NCBI GenBank assembly: GCA_029557965.1
Contig: JAKQIM010000025.1
Location: 1-64,000, forward strand
Origin: Chloroflexota bacterium
Lineage (GTDB): Bacteria > Chloroflexota > Anaerolineae > Anaerolineales > UBA4823
Direction of reading: 5' to 3'
Length of the DNA stretch: 64,000 nucleotides
In this document: piece by piece, positions 1 through 9,740 of the stretch
How the letters are laid out: each line of letters opens with the position of its first letter
How positions within the stretch are numbered: the first letter of the stretch is position 1
Notes under the pieces: generated by a model
What the model saw: the letters and a program-made list of their open reading frames with translations, nothing else
Database searches by the model: none
Told to the model about the DNA's origin: nothing
Position numbers and translations under genes: made by a program

Positions 1-167
1 TAGCGGGCGCCCTCGCGGGCCGAGTTGGTCACCAGGATGTAAATGGCCAACATCCGTCCGGCCTCGATCAGGCCGTAAACAATGATGATGAGCAGTGGAA
101 AGACCAGCGCAAATTCCACCATCGACTGCGCTTTGAACTGCCCAAAAAGTCGCTTATGTGCTTTCAT
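1..167 (-). CDS. TadE-like pilus assembly protein, 3' part beyond window
   Basis: This is the N-terminal 55 codons of a protein that runs off the left edge. It starts at ATG 167, with a GAGG-type ribosome site just upstream. The visible part has a basic N-terminus (MKAHKRLFGQFKAQS), then a hydrophobic helix of about 20 residues preceded by the 'QSMVEFALVFPLLI' pattern, and then 'TNSAREGAR'. That combination (Glu at +5 of the prepilin-like segment, hydrophobic helix, then N-S-A-R-E-G-A-R) is characteristic of TadE/TadG-like pseudopilins of the Flp/Tad pilus system. The rest of the tad cluster would lie to the left. No processing site can be confirmed from this fragment. Confidence 0.75.
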   Translation of the reverse strand, partial: MKAHKRLFGQFKAQSMVEFALVFPLLIIIVYGLIEAGRMLAIYILVTNSAREGAR

Positions 168-287
168 AATCAGCCGGTCCTCTCAATAAAACCTTTGATA
201 ATCGAACGGATCAGGAGCCTAATCATTACATTAATCATCTACGAAAAAGGGCGCCCTGTCAATGGGAAAAGGGGGCTGTTTGACCTG

Positions 288-1061
288 TTAATCATGTAAG
301 GTTTCCAGCCCATACTGGGTCACTTCCAACGCCAGCTTGATCACCGGGTGGGCCAGCGGCGGGTAGGTTTGCAGCAAGACGTCGAACAAGAGCTGTTCGT
401 TGGCCAGGCTCTCGGCAAAGGATTGCCCCATGGTTTCGGCCAGGGCGGCATCTTGCCCGGCCAGCGCATCCAGAGATTCCAGGCCGGCGTTGACTTGCTG
501 GCCCAAAAGCTGGGTGGCGTAGGGTGCCTGGTCGTACTGCTCATCCAAGATCAACTCAACGATCTCGGCCGCCCGGCGTTGAGAGAATTCGATCTGTAGG
601 CGGGTATCCCCGGCCGGGCTGAGGCTGAGGGCCAATTGGGCCTGCTCGATGCCGCGCTTGAGCGGGTAGAGCGTTTCGCCAGGCAGGGCCAGCCGCGAGC
701 CCAGGATGAGGTTCTGGCCCATGGTCACCACGCACAGCAGGGCCAGGGCCAGGGTCACCAGGTTGAAGGTTCGCCCGGGGCGCAAAAAGGGCAGTTGGCG
801 GCGCCAGAAAGGCACCGGGCGCGGCTTTTCTCCCGCCCGGATCTGTTCCAGCAAGCGGGCCTGCGAAGCAGCCATGAAGCCGGGGCGCGCCTGCAGGGCG
901 GGCCGGCTGGCCTGCAAGCGCAGGGCCAGCTCAAGGCGCGGGCGCAGCCGCTCTGCCGCCTGGGGATGGCGGGCCAGGGCCGATTCGAGATCGTCTTCGC
1001 CGCGCGCAATGCGGTCGAGGCAGTCTTGCAAGAGCAGTTCGAGGGATGGTTTCGGGTTCAT
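288..1061 (-). CDS. DUF5667-domain membrane protein, probable partner of the ECF sigma factor
   Basis: The protein has 257 residues. Residues 1-95 are helical and charged, and one membrane helix lies at about 100-120 (LVTLALALLCVVTMGQNLIL). The following segment 'ALPGETLYPLKRGIEQAQLAL' is typical of the DUF5667 family, and the C-terminus is a helical domain of about 110 residues. Its start codon overlaps the stop of the upstream ECF sigma gene (ATGA), so the two are translationally coupled. Small one-helix proteins in this position are usually anti-sigma factors. I infer that role here, but no zinc-binding HxxxCxxC anti-sigma motif is present, so the mechanism of any sigma inhibition is unknown. 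Confidence 0.72.
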   Translation of the reverse strand: MNPKPSLELLLQDCLDRIARGEDDLESALARHPQAAERLRPRLELALRLQASRPALQARPGFMAASQARLLEQIRAGEKPRPVPFWRRQLPFLRPGRTFNLVTLALALLCVVTMGQNLILGSRLALPGETLYPLKRGIEQAQLALSLSPAGDTRLQIEFSQRRAAEIVELILDEQYDQAPYATQLLGQQVNAGLESLDALAGQDAALAETMGQSFAESLANEQLLFDVLLQTYPPLAHPVIKLALEVTQYGLETLHD

Positions 1062-1612
1062 CGTTTTTCTTTGTCCAACAGTTTACGTAGCGTTCCTAGT
1101 GCCCGGTGCTGTAAGACCCGCACCGCCCCCGGCGAGCGCTGCATCACCTGGGCGGTCTCTTCGGGTGTCAGGTCACTGACGAAGCGCAGGGTCAAGACGG
1201 TGCGGTAATCGGGGCGCAGGCGCCCCAGCAGTCGCAGCAACTCTTGGCGCTCGAAACCTGCGCTGAACAGCTCGGCCGGGCCGGGTTTGACATCCGCCAG
1301 GTTGGCGTCCAGCTCGGCTTGCGGGCCTCCCGCGGCACGGCCGCGCCGATATTGGTCGATCACGGCATTGTGCGCAATGCGAAACAGAAAAGCCAACAGC
1401 GGGTTGCCGCGCTCGTGATATTTTGGTAAAGATTGCCAGGCGCGTAAGAAGACCTCATTGGTCAGGTCTTCGGCATCCATCTGGCTGCCCAGGTGAGCCA
1501 GTAGATAACGGTAGACAGCCGGAGCATGACGCTGGTATAGCTCGCCGAAGGCGTCGGTATCACCTGTTTGAGCTTTTTTTAGCAGCTCGCTGTCATCTGG
1601 ATAGCCTGGCAT
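1058..1612 (-). CDS. ECF-type RNA polymerase sigma factor
   Basis: This 184-residue protein has sigma70 region 2 at about residues 20-90 (FGELYQRHAPAVYRYLL, then DAEDLTNEVFLRAWQSL) and region 4 at about 115-175 (LRPDYRTVLTLRFVSDLTPE, then QRSPGAVRVLQHRAL, a helix-turn-helix). Its length fits ECF sigma factors, which lack regions 1 and 3. It is followed with a 4-nt overlap by a DUF5667 membrane protein, suggesting a sigma and regulator pair that responds to a membrane or envelope signal (inference). A GTAAC-N16-CGTT sequence upstream looks like an ECF promoter and could make the gene autoregulated. Confidence 0.9.
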   Translation of the reverse strand: MPGYPDDSELLKKAQTGDTDAFGELYQRHAPAVYRYLLAHLGSQMDAEDLTNEVFLRAWQSLPKYHERGNPLLAFLFRIAHNAVIDQYRRGRAAGGPQAELDANLADVKPGPAELFSAGFERQELLRLLGRLRPDYRTVLTLRFVSDLTPEETAQVMQRSPGAVRVLQHRALGTLRKLLDKEKR

Positions 1613-1627
1613 GCATTCACCCTGTTG

Positions 1628-1653
1628 AACGTCTCAGGCAAGAAATTGTTACA
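1628..1653 (-). promoter_or_regulatory. Candidate ECF-type promoter of the sigma/DUF5667 operon
   Basis: Read on the minus strand, TGTAAC (1648-1653) is followed by CGTT (1628-1631), leaving 16 nt between GTAAC and CGTT. That spacing and base pattern match the general ECF layout of an AAC-containing -35 and a CGT-containing -10. It lies 16 nt upstream of the sigma start codon, which suggests autoregulation. It rests on a short motif and could be chance. Confidence 0.4.
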
Positions 1654-1663
1654 GTCAAAAAGC

Positions 1664-2266
1664 CTATGGAGAGGCCGCCGCGGCCCGGCTGACGTGCAAG
1701 ATCTGCCAATGCTCGAAAGGCCAGTAAACCATCTCCGCCCGGCCGATGACGCGCGCCATGGTCACAAAGCCCCAGGCGCGCGAATCAGAAGAATTGTTGC
1801 GGTTATCGCCCATCACAAACAGGGCCCCCTCGGGCACGGTCCAATCGCCGCCGCGCTGGGTGCTCACGCTGACATAAGGCTCGTTCAGCAGATTGCCGTT
1901 GATCATCACCTGCCCATTGGCAATGTGGATCACATCACCGGGCAGGCCAATGACGCGCTTGATGTAGGGCACCTCATCCGGGTCGAACGGATTTTCGATC
2001 ACTACCACCTCGCCGCGCCGCGCAGGGCGGCCCAGCCACCCCTCGTAAGCCAGCCGGTTGACCAGCACAAAATCGCCCTCGTACAGGTTGGGCTGCATGC
2101 TGATCGATTCAACCCGGATGCGCTCGGAAAGGGTGTTGATGGCCACGAAGACCACCACCGCCAGGAGGATGCTCTCAAGCGTCTCCAGCCAAACGCGCAA
2201 CCAGCTTTCGGATTCTTCGCCGCGGTGAGAGAAATCGGGAACGGCTTCGCTGCGTAAAAAATCCAT
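1664..2266 (-). CDS. lepB: Signal peptidase I
   Basis: This 200-residue membrane serine peptidase cleaves signal peptides from exported proteins on the outer face of the membrane. One N-terminal membrane helix is visible at about 30-50 (LESILLAVVVFVAINTL). It is followed by box B with the nucleophile Ser (RVESISMQPNLYEGD), box D with the general-base Lys (YIKRVIGLPGD), and box E (FVMGDNRNNSSDSRAWG). The length suits the Gram-positive-like short form. It is the last gene of a close-packed minus-strand group that begins with lon. The exported lipoproteins in this window use signal peptidase II instead, so LepB would serve the non-lipid secreted proteins. Confidence 0.95.
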   Translation of the reverse strand: MDFLRSEAVPDFSHRGEESESWLRVWLETLESILLAVVVFVAINTLSERIRVESISMQPNLYEGDFVLVNRLAYEGWLGRPARRGEVVVIENPFDPDEVPYIKRVIGLPGDVIHIANGQVMINGNLLNEPYVSVSTQRGGDWTVPEGALFVMGDNRNNSSDSRAWGFVTMARVIGRAEMVYWPFEHWQILHVSRAAAASP

Positions 2267-2274
2267 GACCTTAC

Positions 2275-2778
2275 CTAATCGGCCTGGTGGCCGGCTTCGG
2301 CAGCGGGGTCGGCGTGCACAAGCTGGACGGCGTGCGCCAGGACGGGGATGACCACGCGCAGGTTTTCTACAGCAGCCGTGGGGCTGCCGGGAAGGTTGAT
2401 GATGATGGCCTGGTTGCGGATGCCCGCCACGGCCCGCGAGAGCATGGCGTGGGGGGTAAGGGCCAGGCTGGCGGCGCGCATGGCCTCAGCCAGCCCGAAG
2501 GCCTGGCGTTGGATCACAGCCAGCGTAGCTTCGGGGGTCACATCGCGTGGGCTGAAGCCTGTGCCGCCTGCGGTGAGGATGATGTCTATTTCTTTCGAGT
2601 CGGCCCAGGCGAGGAGCACCTGGCGCAGCAAAGGCAGCTCATCTGGCAAGACCTCTTGGCGCATGATCTGCCAGCCCTGCTCAGCCACCACTTGCTGGAT
2701 GGCAGGGCCGGTCAGGTCAGGCCTTTCGCCGCTGGCGGCGCGATCTGAGACGATGAGGATGCCCAGGCGCAGTTTCAT
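2275..2778 (-). CDS. mog: Molybdopterin adenylyltransferase-like protein (MogA/MoaB family)
   Basis: The protein has 167 residues from ATG 2778. That start is preferred over one 39 nt upstream because it overlaps the stop of the GNAT gene as ATGA and begins directly at the first strand (MKLRLGILIVSDRAASGERPD). The hallmark 'TAGGTGFSPRDVTPEA' and 'NLPGSPTAAVENL' identify the MoCF-binding fold that adenylates molybdopterin before molybdenum insertion. MogA and MoaB cannot be told apart by eye. A MoeB-like activating enzyme occurs at 28629-29783, but no other molybdenum cofactor gene is adjacent. Confidence 0.88.
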   Translation of the reverse strand: MKLRLGILIVSDRAASGERPDLTGPAIQQVVAEQGWQIMRQEVLPDELPLLRQVLLAWADSKEIDIILTAGGTGFSPRDVTPEATLAVIQRQAFGLAEAMRAASLALTPHAMLSRAVAGIRNQAIIINLPGSPTAAVENLRVVIPVLAHAVQLVHADPAAEAGHQAD

Positions 2779-3212
2779 AGGTTCTTCCCGTAGGTGTAGA
2801 TGTCCATGCATTCCCAACCGTGATCTTCGTAGAGACGTTGGGCGTTGAGGTTGTCTTTGGTCACCAGCAGGTAACAGCGGATGCAGCCTTTCTGGCGCAG
2901 GCGGTCTTCCAGCTCTTGCATCAGTGCGGCTCCCAGCCCTTGCTGGCGGTAGGCTTCTGCCACCGCCAGGTGGTAAACCATGCCGCGCCGGCCATCGAAG
3001 CCGCCCAACACCGTCCCCACGATCTGGCTGCCATCTTGAGCCACCAGGAATAGGTCGGGGTCGCGCTGCAGCTTCTTGGCAATTTCTTCTGGCTGGTCAG
3101 AGCGGCGCACATGGATGCCCGGACCGGCATGTCCCCACAGGTGGACTACGGCGGCGTAATCCTCTGGGTGGCGGTACAGGCGGATCTCGTAAGGAGGGTT
3201 ATTCCTCATCAC
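2775..3212 (-). CDS. GNAT-family N-acetyltransferase
   Basis: This 145-residue single-domain GNAT protein has the acetyl-CoA-binding motif A near residues 78-100 (VYHLAVAEAYRQQGLGAALM, containing the Q-x-x-G-x-G/A loop). The C-terminal 'NLNAQRLYEDHGWE' segment is typical of RimI/YpeA-like members. The substrate cannot be predicted. The gene overlaps the end of the PHP-AlbA_2 gene and the start of mog, so it is co-translated with both. ATG at 3209 would remove only the first Met and is an equally possible start. Confidence 0.88.
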   Translation of the reverse strand: MMRNNPPYEIRLYRHPEDYAAVVHLWGHAGPGIHVRRSDQPEEIAKKLQRDPDLFLVAQDGSQIVGTVLGGFDGRRGMVYHLAVAEAYRQQGLGAALMQELEDRLRQKGCIRCYLLVTKDNLNAQRLYEDHGWECMDIYTYGKNL

Positions 3213-5067
3213 TGCCTACGACCATTTTCCACCGGCCGTGAATGCCATCATCGGTGACGCCAAAGTAGAGGCGGTAGCCTTGCGGGGTGCGTTGGACCAG
3301 GTCGTAGCGCACCAGCTTGCCCTGCTTGTGCAGGCGCAGCATGCCCAAGTCGCCGTTCCACTGCACTTTGACCTGAGCAAGGTCGGAAGGCAGTTGGTTG
3401 TGCTCGGTGATGGCATAGTGCCACAGGCGGCGGGCCGATTTGAGGGTCACATTCTGCACCTGGTTGCCGTTGCGCAGGTCGCGCATGGTGTAGTAGCGCG
3501 TGCCTTCACGGTCAGATACGCTGACCACTTCAACCCCGGTGCGGGGCGGCTGCTCGGCGCCCGATGCGGCCTCGCTACGGCTCTCGCCCAGCGGGTGCAG
3601 ATCTTCTGCCAGGGCGGGCGTCTCGACCGCCGGGACCTCTGCCGCGTTGGGGTGGGTGCGGCGTACTGCCGGGTGCGCTTCAGCCGGGGTGGCAGGGGCC
3701 GCCTGGCGTTGGCCACGCAGCACCAGCCCCACGATCTCATCGCGCACCGCCAGGCCGGTCTCGGCCTCGTCGCGCACGTAGATCTTGTTATCGTCCACGG
3801 CATAGGGTGGGTCATCGCCGCGCGGGATGAGCACCCGCAGGATCTTCTTGCCGCCTGTCTCATGGGTGTCGATGGTGATCGAAAGCGGCGGGGTGATGCG
3901 CGTGCTGATTTCTTTGTCTAGCTGAGAAGCCGCTTGTTCAGGGGCAGGCACCCCGGCCACGGGCTTCTTGGCTTCGCTGGTCAGGCCAATGTAGAGCGTG
4001 CCGCCGTTGGTGTTGGCAAACGCGCAGACATCGGCAATGACGTTGTACAGCTTGCCGCCGCGCACGGTCATGCTCTCGTGAAAATCTTGGATGATGTTGG
4101 GGCCTTCCTCGATCGCGGCGTGGATGAAGTCGAAAACGGGCTCTTCTTTGTGACGGCGCGGGCGGGTGCGGGCAAAGTCGTTGGTCTGGAAGAGCTCTTT
4201 CAGCGCTTCGAAGCTCACCTCAGGCAAAGATACTTCGGTCACGCGGTCGCCAACGCCGGGGTTTTTCTTGCGCAGGGGGTCTGTGGTCAGGCGGTGCGAA
4301 TCGGAGGCCTGGATGCAGTGCATGCGGCGGGGATATTCCGGTTTGGTGCCGTTGAAGAAGGCCGCCGTGGTGCGGGCGCCGCGTTGTTCCAGGTCGGTCA
4401 CTTCGAGGGCGTGCAGGTGAGGGTCTTGCGTATAGGCAATCTTGGTCTGCCCGCCGATTGGGAAACCCCGCATGGCAATGCCATTGCTCGAATTGGCGTG
4501 CGCCGCGATCACCAACCCGCCGGCCTCGTCGATCAGGCGGTAGGCGGTCAGCACGTCGCTGGTGGCGCCCACCGTTGCCGAGCCAAGGTCGAGCTGGTCG
4601 GTAGGGATGTTGAGATCGATCAGCAGGTGCTCTAGCTCGCGCACCGGCGTCTCAGGCGGGAAAATGCCCAGGATGTGGAAACCGAAGGTAGCCGTGAACT
4701 CGAAACCCGGCAGGACGAGGATCTTGTCGGTCAGGCGGCGGTACTCGCGCAGGCGAGACAGCTCTTCGGGTAAGATGCGATTCAGGCGTTCCAGCATTTC
4801 AAGTTGTTCAATTTCTTGCCGCATCTGGCGGTAACCGGCCACGGTGTTGTGGTCGGTAAAGGAAATGATATCCAGGCCGCGCCCTTCGGCACGCTGTAAG
4901 ATATCCAGGTAGCGGCTCTCAGGTTGTTGAAAATCGCTGGAAGCGGGGGTGTGGAGGTGTAAATCGATCGAGCGCCATTGTAAAGCGGCGCGAGGGGTAT
5001 TTTTCTTTTTGGTCACAATTTTTGTTTCTTTCATGCCAGGCGTGGTCCCCATTATTTTAATGGGCAT
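3199..5067 (-). CDS. PHP phosphoesterase fused to an AlbA_2 (Schlafen-type) domain
   Basis: This 622-residue protein has an unusual architecture. Residues about 30-280 form a PHP domain with the metal-binding motifs [21 protein letters not shown] and QASDSH. Residues about 310-450 form an AlbA_2/divergent AAA-4-like domain ([19 protein letters not shown], then [13 protein letters not shown], then [15 protein letters not shown]). A low-complexity Ala/Pro/Glu linker (about 455-515) leads to a C-terminal region of about 105 residues ([12 protein letters not shown] to the end) that I do not recognise. PHP domains hydrolyse phosphoesters, and AlbA_2/Schlafen domains are linked to nucleic acids. 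A nucleic-acid or nucleotide-processing role is inference. The start overlaps the response-regulator stop (TAATG). Confidence 0.85.
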   Translation of the reverse strand: MPIKIMGTTPGMKETKIVTKKKNTPRAALQWRSIDLHLHTPASSDFQQPESRYLDILQRAEGRGLDIISFTDHNTVAGYRQMRQEIEQLEMLERLNRILPEELSRLREYRRLTDKILVLPGFEFTATFGFHILGIFPPETPVRELEHLLIDLNIPTDQLDLGSATVGATSDVLTAYRLIDEAGGLVIAAHANSSNGIAMRGFPIGGQTKIAYTQDPHLHALEVTDLEQRGARTTAAFFNGTKPEYPRRMHCIQASDSHRLTTDPLRKKNPGVGDRVTEVSLPEVSFEALKELFQTNDFARTRPRRHKEEPVFDFIHAAIEEGPNIIQDFHESMTVRGGKLYNVIADVCAFANTNGGTLYIGLTSEAKKPVAGVPAPEQAASQLDKEISTRITPPLSITIDTHETGGKKILRVLIPRGDDPPYAVDDNKIYVRDEAETGLAVRDEIVGLVLRGQRQAAPATPAEAHPAVRRTHPNAAEVPAVETPALAEDLHPLGESRSEAASGAEQPPRTGVEVVSVSDREGTRYYTMRDLRNGNQVQNVTLKSARRLWHYAITEHNQLPSDLAQVKVQWNGDLGMLRLHKQGKLVRYDLVQRTPQGYRLYFGVTDDGIHGRWKMVVGSDEE

Positions 5068-5421
5068 TAATCGCCGATCGCCTGGCGGATCTTTTTGATC
5101 AGATCATCTGGCATATAGGGTTTCAGGATAAAGCCTTGTGCGCCGGCCGCCAGGCATTGTTCGCTGTAATCGATGCCTGAAGACATGATCACATTCACGC
5201 CTTCTAACTCAGGGTCCTGGCGGATCTGCTGCAAGACGTCCAGGCCGTTCATATGGCGCAAGTTTACGTCAAGCAGGGCGGCAGCGGGTTTCTCATCTTT
5301 CAAGGCCTGGTGAACGACTTCGACACTATCATCACCGGCAATCACTACGTCAAAGCCTTCCATGCCCAGCAAGGTTTTCAGCAAGCTCAGCATGGTGCGG
5401 TCATCTTCAATTAACATTACT

Positions 5422-5429
<8 letters not shown>
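5067..5429 (-). CDS. Single-domain response regulator
   Basis: This is a 120-residue CheY-like receiver domain. The phosphorylation pocket is visible: acidic pair in LIEDDRTM, phospho-acceptor Asp in [10 protein letters not shown], Ser in IMSSG and Lys in ILKPYMP. No output domain follows. I place the start at ATG 5429 because the receiver fold begins there ([10 protein letters not shown]) and a GGGG stretch lies just upstream. A longer frame to 5549 only overlaps the lon 3' end. It sits between lon (8-nt overlap) and the PHP-AlbA_2 gene (1-nt overlap), with no histidine kinase nearby. Confidence 0.9.
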
Positions 5430-8139
<2,710 letters not shown>

Positions 8140-8154
8140 AAAGCGTGTGGTGTT

Positions 8155-8580
8155 TTAACTCCCGTCTTCTGTGTGTGAGGGGGGCAGCTTGGGTAAGATC
8201 AGCCTCAAAAAGCCATCGCCGTAAACGGCTTGCACTTCTTCGGCAATAACCGGGCAGGGCAGATCGATCTCGGTGCTGAATTCGCCGAAGGGGATTTCCA
8301 TTTGGTGGTAGGCGCGCCGCTCCGATGTATCCTGGCGGACGCCGCGCACGGTCAGGCTGCGTTCAATCAGCGAAATGGCGAAATCACTTTTGCGCATACC
8401 GGCGATTTCGACGCGCACGATGATCGTGTCTTCCGTCTCAAAAACATCGGTCGGCGGGCGCCACAGGTAAGGCCGGGCGCCGATCCGCCAGCGCGGCATC
8501 TCAGATAGGGCATTTTGTGGATCTTCAGAAATGTACCAGCCCGGATGCTGCGTGTCAGATTTTAAACACAGGTCAACCAT
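8155..8580 (-). CDS. Small heat shock protein (Hsp20/alpha-crystallin family)
   Basis: This 141-residue protein has an alpha-crystallin domain at about 40-130 (FETEDTIIVRVEIAGMRKSD, then SLTVRGVRQD, then YHQMEIPFGEFSTEIDLP, then AVYGDGFLRLILPK). It lacks a long N-terminal arm and has a short C-terminal tail. It would hold unfolding proteins in solution without ATP. It starts at ATG 8580 behind an AAGGAG ribosome site and lies 15 bp upstream of lon on the same strand, so the two are probably transcribed together. Confidence 0.93.
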   Translation of the reverse strand: MVDLCLKSDTQHPGWYISEDPQNALSEMPRWRIGARPYLWRPPTDVFETEDTIIVRVEIAGMRKSDFAISLIERSLTVRGVRQDTSERRAYHQMEIPFGEFSTEIDLPCPVIAEEVQAVYGDGFLRLILPKLPPSHTEDGS

Positions 8581-8626
8581 GATCGTACTCCTTAGGCTGC
8601 CAGGGTGAATAGGGCAGCCCGAGAAC

Positions 8627-9154
8627 CTAACCTTTCAATGCCGCCCGCGCCGCCTGCAAGACGGCCTCGTACTGTGGTTCATCGCCCAGGCTCGGCATAT
8701 AAGCGGCGTAAGTCACCACCCCGCCGCGGTCTACAACAAAGATGGCCCGGCGCAAGATGCGGGTTTCTTTGATCAAGACGCCGTATTTCTTGCCGAAATC
8801 GACTTTTTGGTGGTCTGAGAGGGTAATCACCTTGTCAATCCCGGCCGCGCCGCACCAGCTTTTGAGCGTAAAGGGCAGGTCGGTGCTGAGCATCAAGATG
8901 GCCACGTCCTCGCCTAAGCCAGCCGCTTCTTGGTTGAAGCGCCGGGTTTCGCGATCGCAGACTGAGGTGTTCAGCGATGGCAAAGAGCCAATCACGCGCA
9001 CCTTGCCGGCCGTATCTTTCAATCCTTTGAACAGTGACCAATCCGAAGCGTGTACAGAGAATTCAGGCGCCTTTTGCCCCACTTGGAGATCTGGCCCGAC
9101 CACAGTGACATCTTTTCCAGCGAATTTTAATAAACCAATACGTTCGATTTTCAT
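8627..9154 (-). CDS. tpx: Thiol peroxidase (Tpx, atypical 2-Cys peroxiredoxin)
   Basis: This 175-residue thioredoxin-fold peroxidase has the peroxidatic Cys in the Tpx motif 'PSLNTSVCDRETRRFN' and the resolving Cys in 'FTLKSWCGAAGID', the two-Cys arrangement of Tpx. It reduces hydrogen peroxide and alkyl hydroperoxides using thioredoxin. The start ATG at 9154 has a GGGAGAG ribosome site. It lies between tRNA-Arg and hsp20 and forms a stress-related neighbourhood with hsp20 and lon. Confidence 0.95.
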   Translation of the reverse strand: MKIERIGLLKFAGKDVTVVGPDLQVGQKAPEFSVHASDWSLFKGLKDTAGKVRVIGSLPSLNTSVCDRETRRFNQEAAGLGEDVAILMLSTDLPFTLKSWCGAAGIDKVITLSDHQKVDFGKKYGVLIKETRILRRAIFVVDRGGVVTYAAYMPSLGDEPQYEAVLQAARAALKG

Positions 9155-9195
9155 CTTTCTCTCCCAATCATATACCTTTATTCCAGGTTACCAGG

Positions 9196-9268
9196 CGCCC
9201 CTGGCGGGATTCGAACCCACAACCAACAGCTTAGAAGGCTGCTGCTCTATCCGTTGAGCTACAGGGGC
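9196..9268 (-). tRNA. tRNA-Arg, anticodon TCT
   Basis: The 73-nt sequence folds as a full cloverleaf on the minus strand: acceptor GCCCCTG/CAGGGGC, D-arm GCTC...GAGC, anticodon stem GCAGC/GCTGT with loop CTTCTAA (anticodon TCT, reading AGA), and T-arm GTGGG-TTCGAAT-CCCGC. The discriminator is G. The 3' CCA is not encoded, so it must be added enzymatically. Confidence 0.96.
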
Positions 9269-9293
9269 AGAATATGTCCCTTTTTTGCAGGCG

Positions 9294-9740
9294 CTAGCTT
9301 GACAGGTACGGTCTCAAACCGCGATAGATGCGCCCGCCCATCAGGGTTTTGAGGATCGTCTCTGGTTCCCGGTTGAGCTGTGCACCCAATTCCACCGGGC
9401 TCATCGCCACGTTGCCGTTCGCCAGGAAGATGCGAAAGACAGATTCCACCAGCGAGGTGCGCTCGGTGATGAATCCCTCTTGCCGGGCGCAGTGGGTGAT
9501 CAACACGTGCTGTAAACCGTCTACGCGCTGCACTTCGGCAGTTGTCATGTCTACCCAATCCACCATGTGATTATCAGGCAGTTCAGCGAAGGCCTGTTGG
9601 TGCTCAGGGCAGAGCAGTGTGTGTAAGTAAACCCGCCAGTCGCGATCGCTCTGGGCCCACCATCCAAAGTCGATATGAAAGTGGGTCTGGATCGTGGGCT
9701 TTACCAGGCTGAACCGTTTGGTTTCAGGTTGTAGGGCCAT
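9294..9740 (-). CDS. Protein of unknown function, partner of the upstream 530-residue protein
   Basis: I do not recognise this 148-residue protein. The N-terminal half is aromatic and acidic (TIQTHFHIDFGWWAQSDRDW). A conserved-looking Cys-containing stretch 'LITHCARQEGFI' follows. The C-terminal 60 residues (LVESVFRIFLANGNVAMSPV to RGLRPYLSS) look like a winged-helix unit. No signal peptide or membrane helix is seen. Its ATG shares one base with the stop of the upstream gene (TAATG), which implies coupled translation and a joint function. A DNA- or RNA-binding role is inference from the helix-turn-helix look alone. Confidence 0.75.
   Translation of the reverse strand: MALQPETKRFSLVKPTIQTHFHIDFGWWAQSDRDWRVYLHTLLCPEHQQAFAELPDNHMVDWVDMTTAEVQRVDGLQHVLITHCARQEGFITERTSLVESVFRIFLANGNVAMSPVELGAQLNREPETILKTLMGGRIYRGLRPYLSS

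Noticed and set aside
636-1208. Plus-strand frame opposite the DUF5667 and sigma genes
   Set aside because: Its translation is Arg/Gln/Ala-rich with no domain and crosses two real genes with clear motifs.
3238-4635. Long plus-strand frames opposite the PHP-AlbA_2 gene
   Set aside because: No ribosome sites, low-complexity His/Gln/Val translations, and the opposite strand has clear domain motifs.
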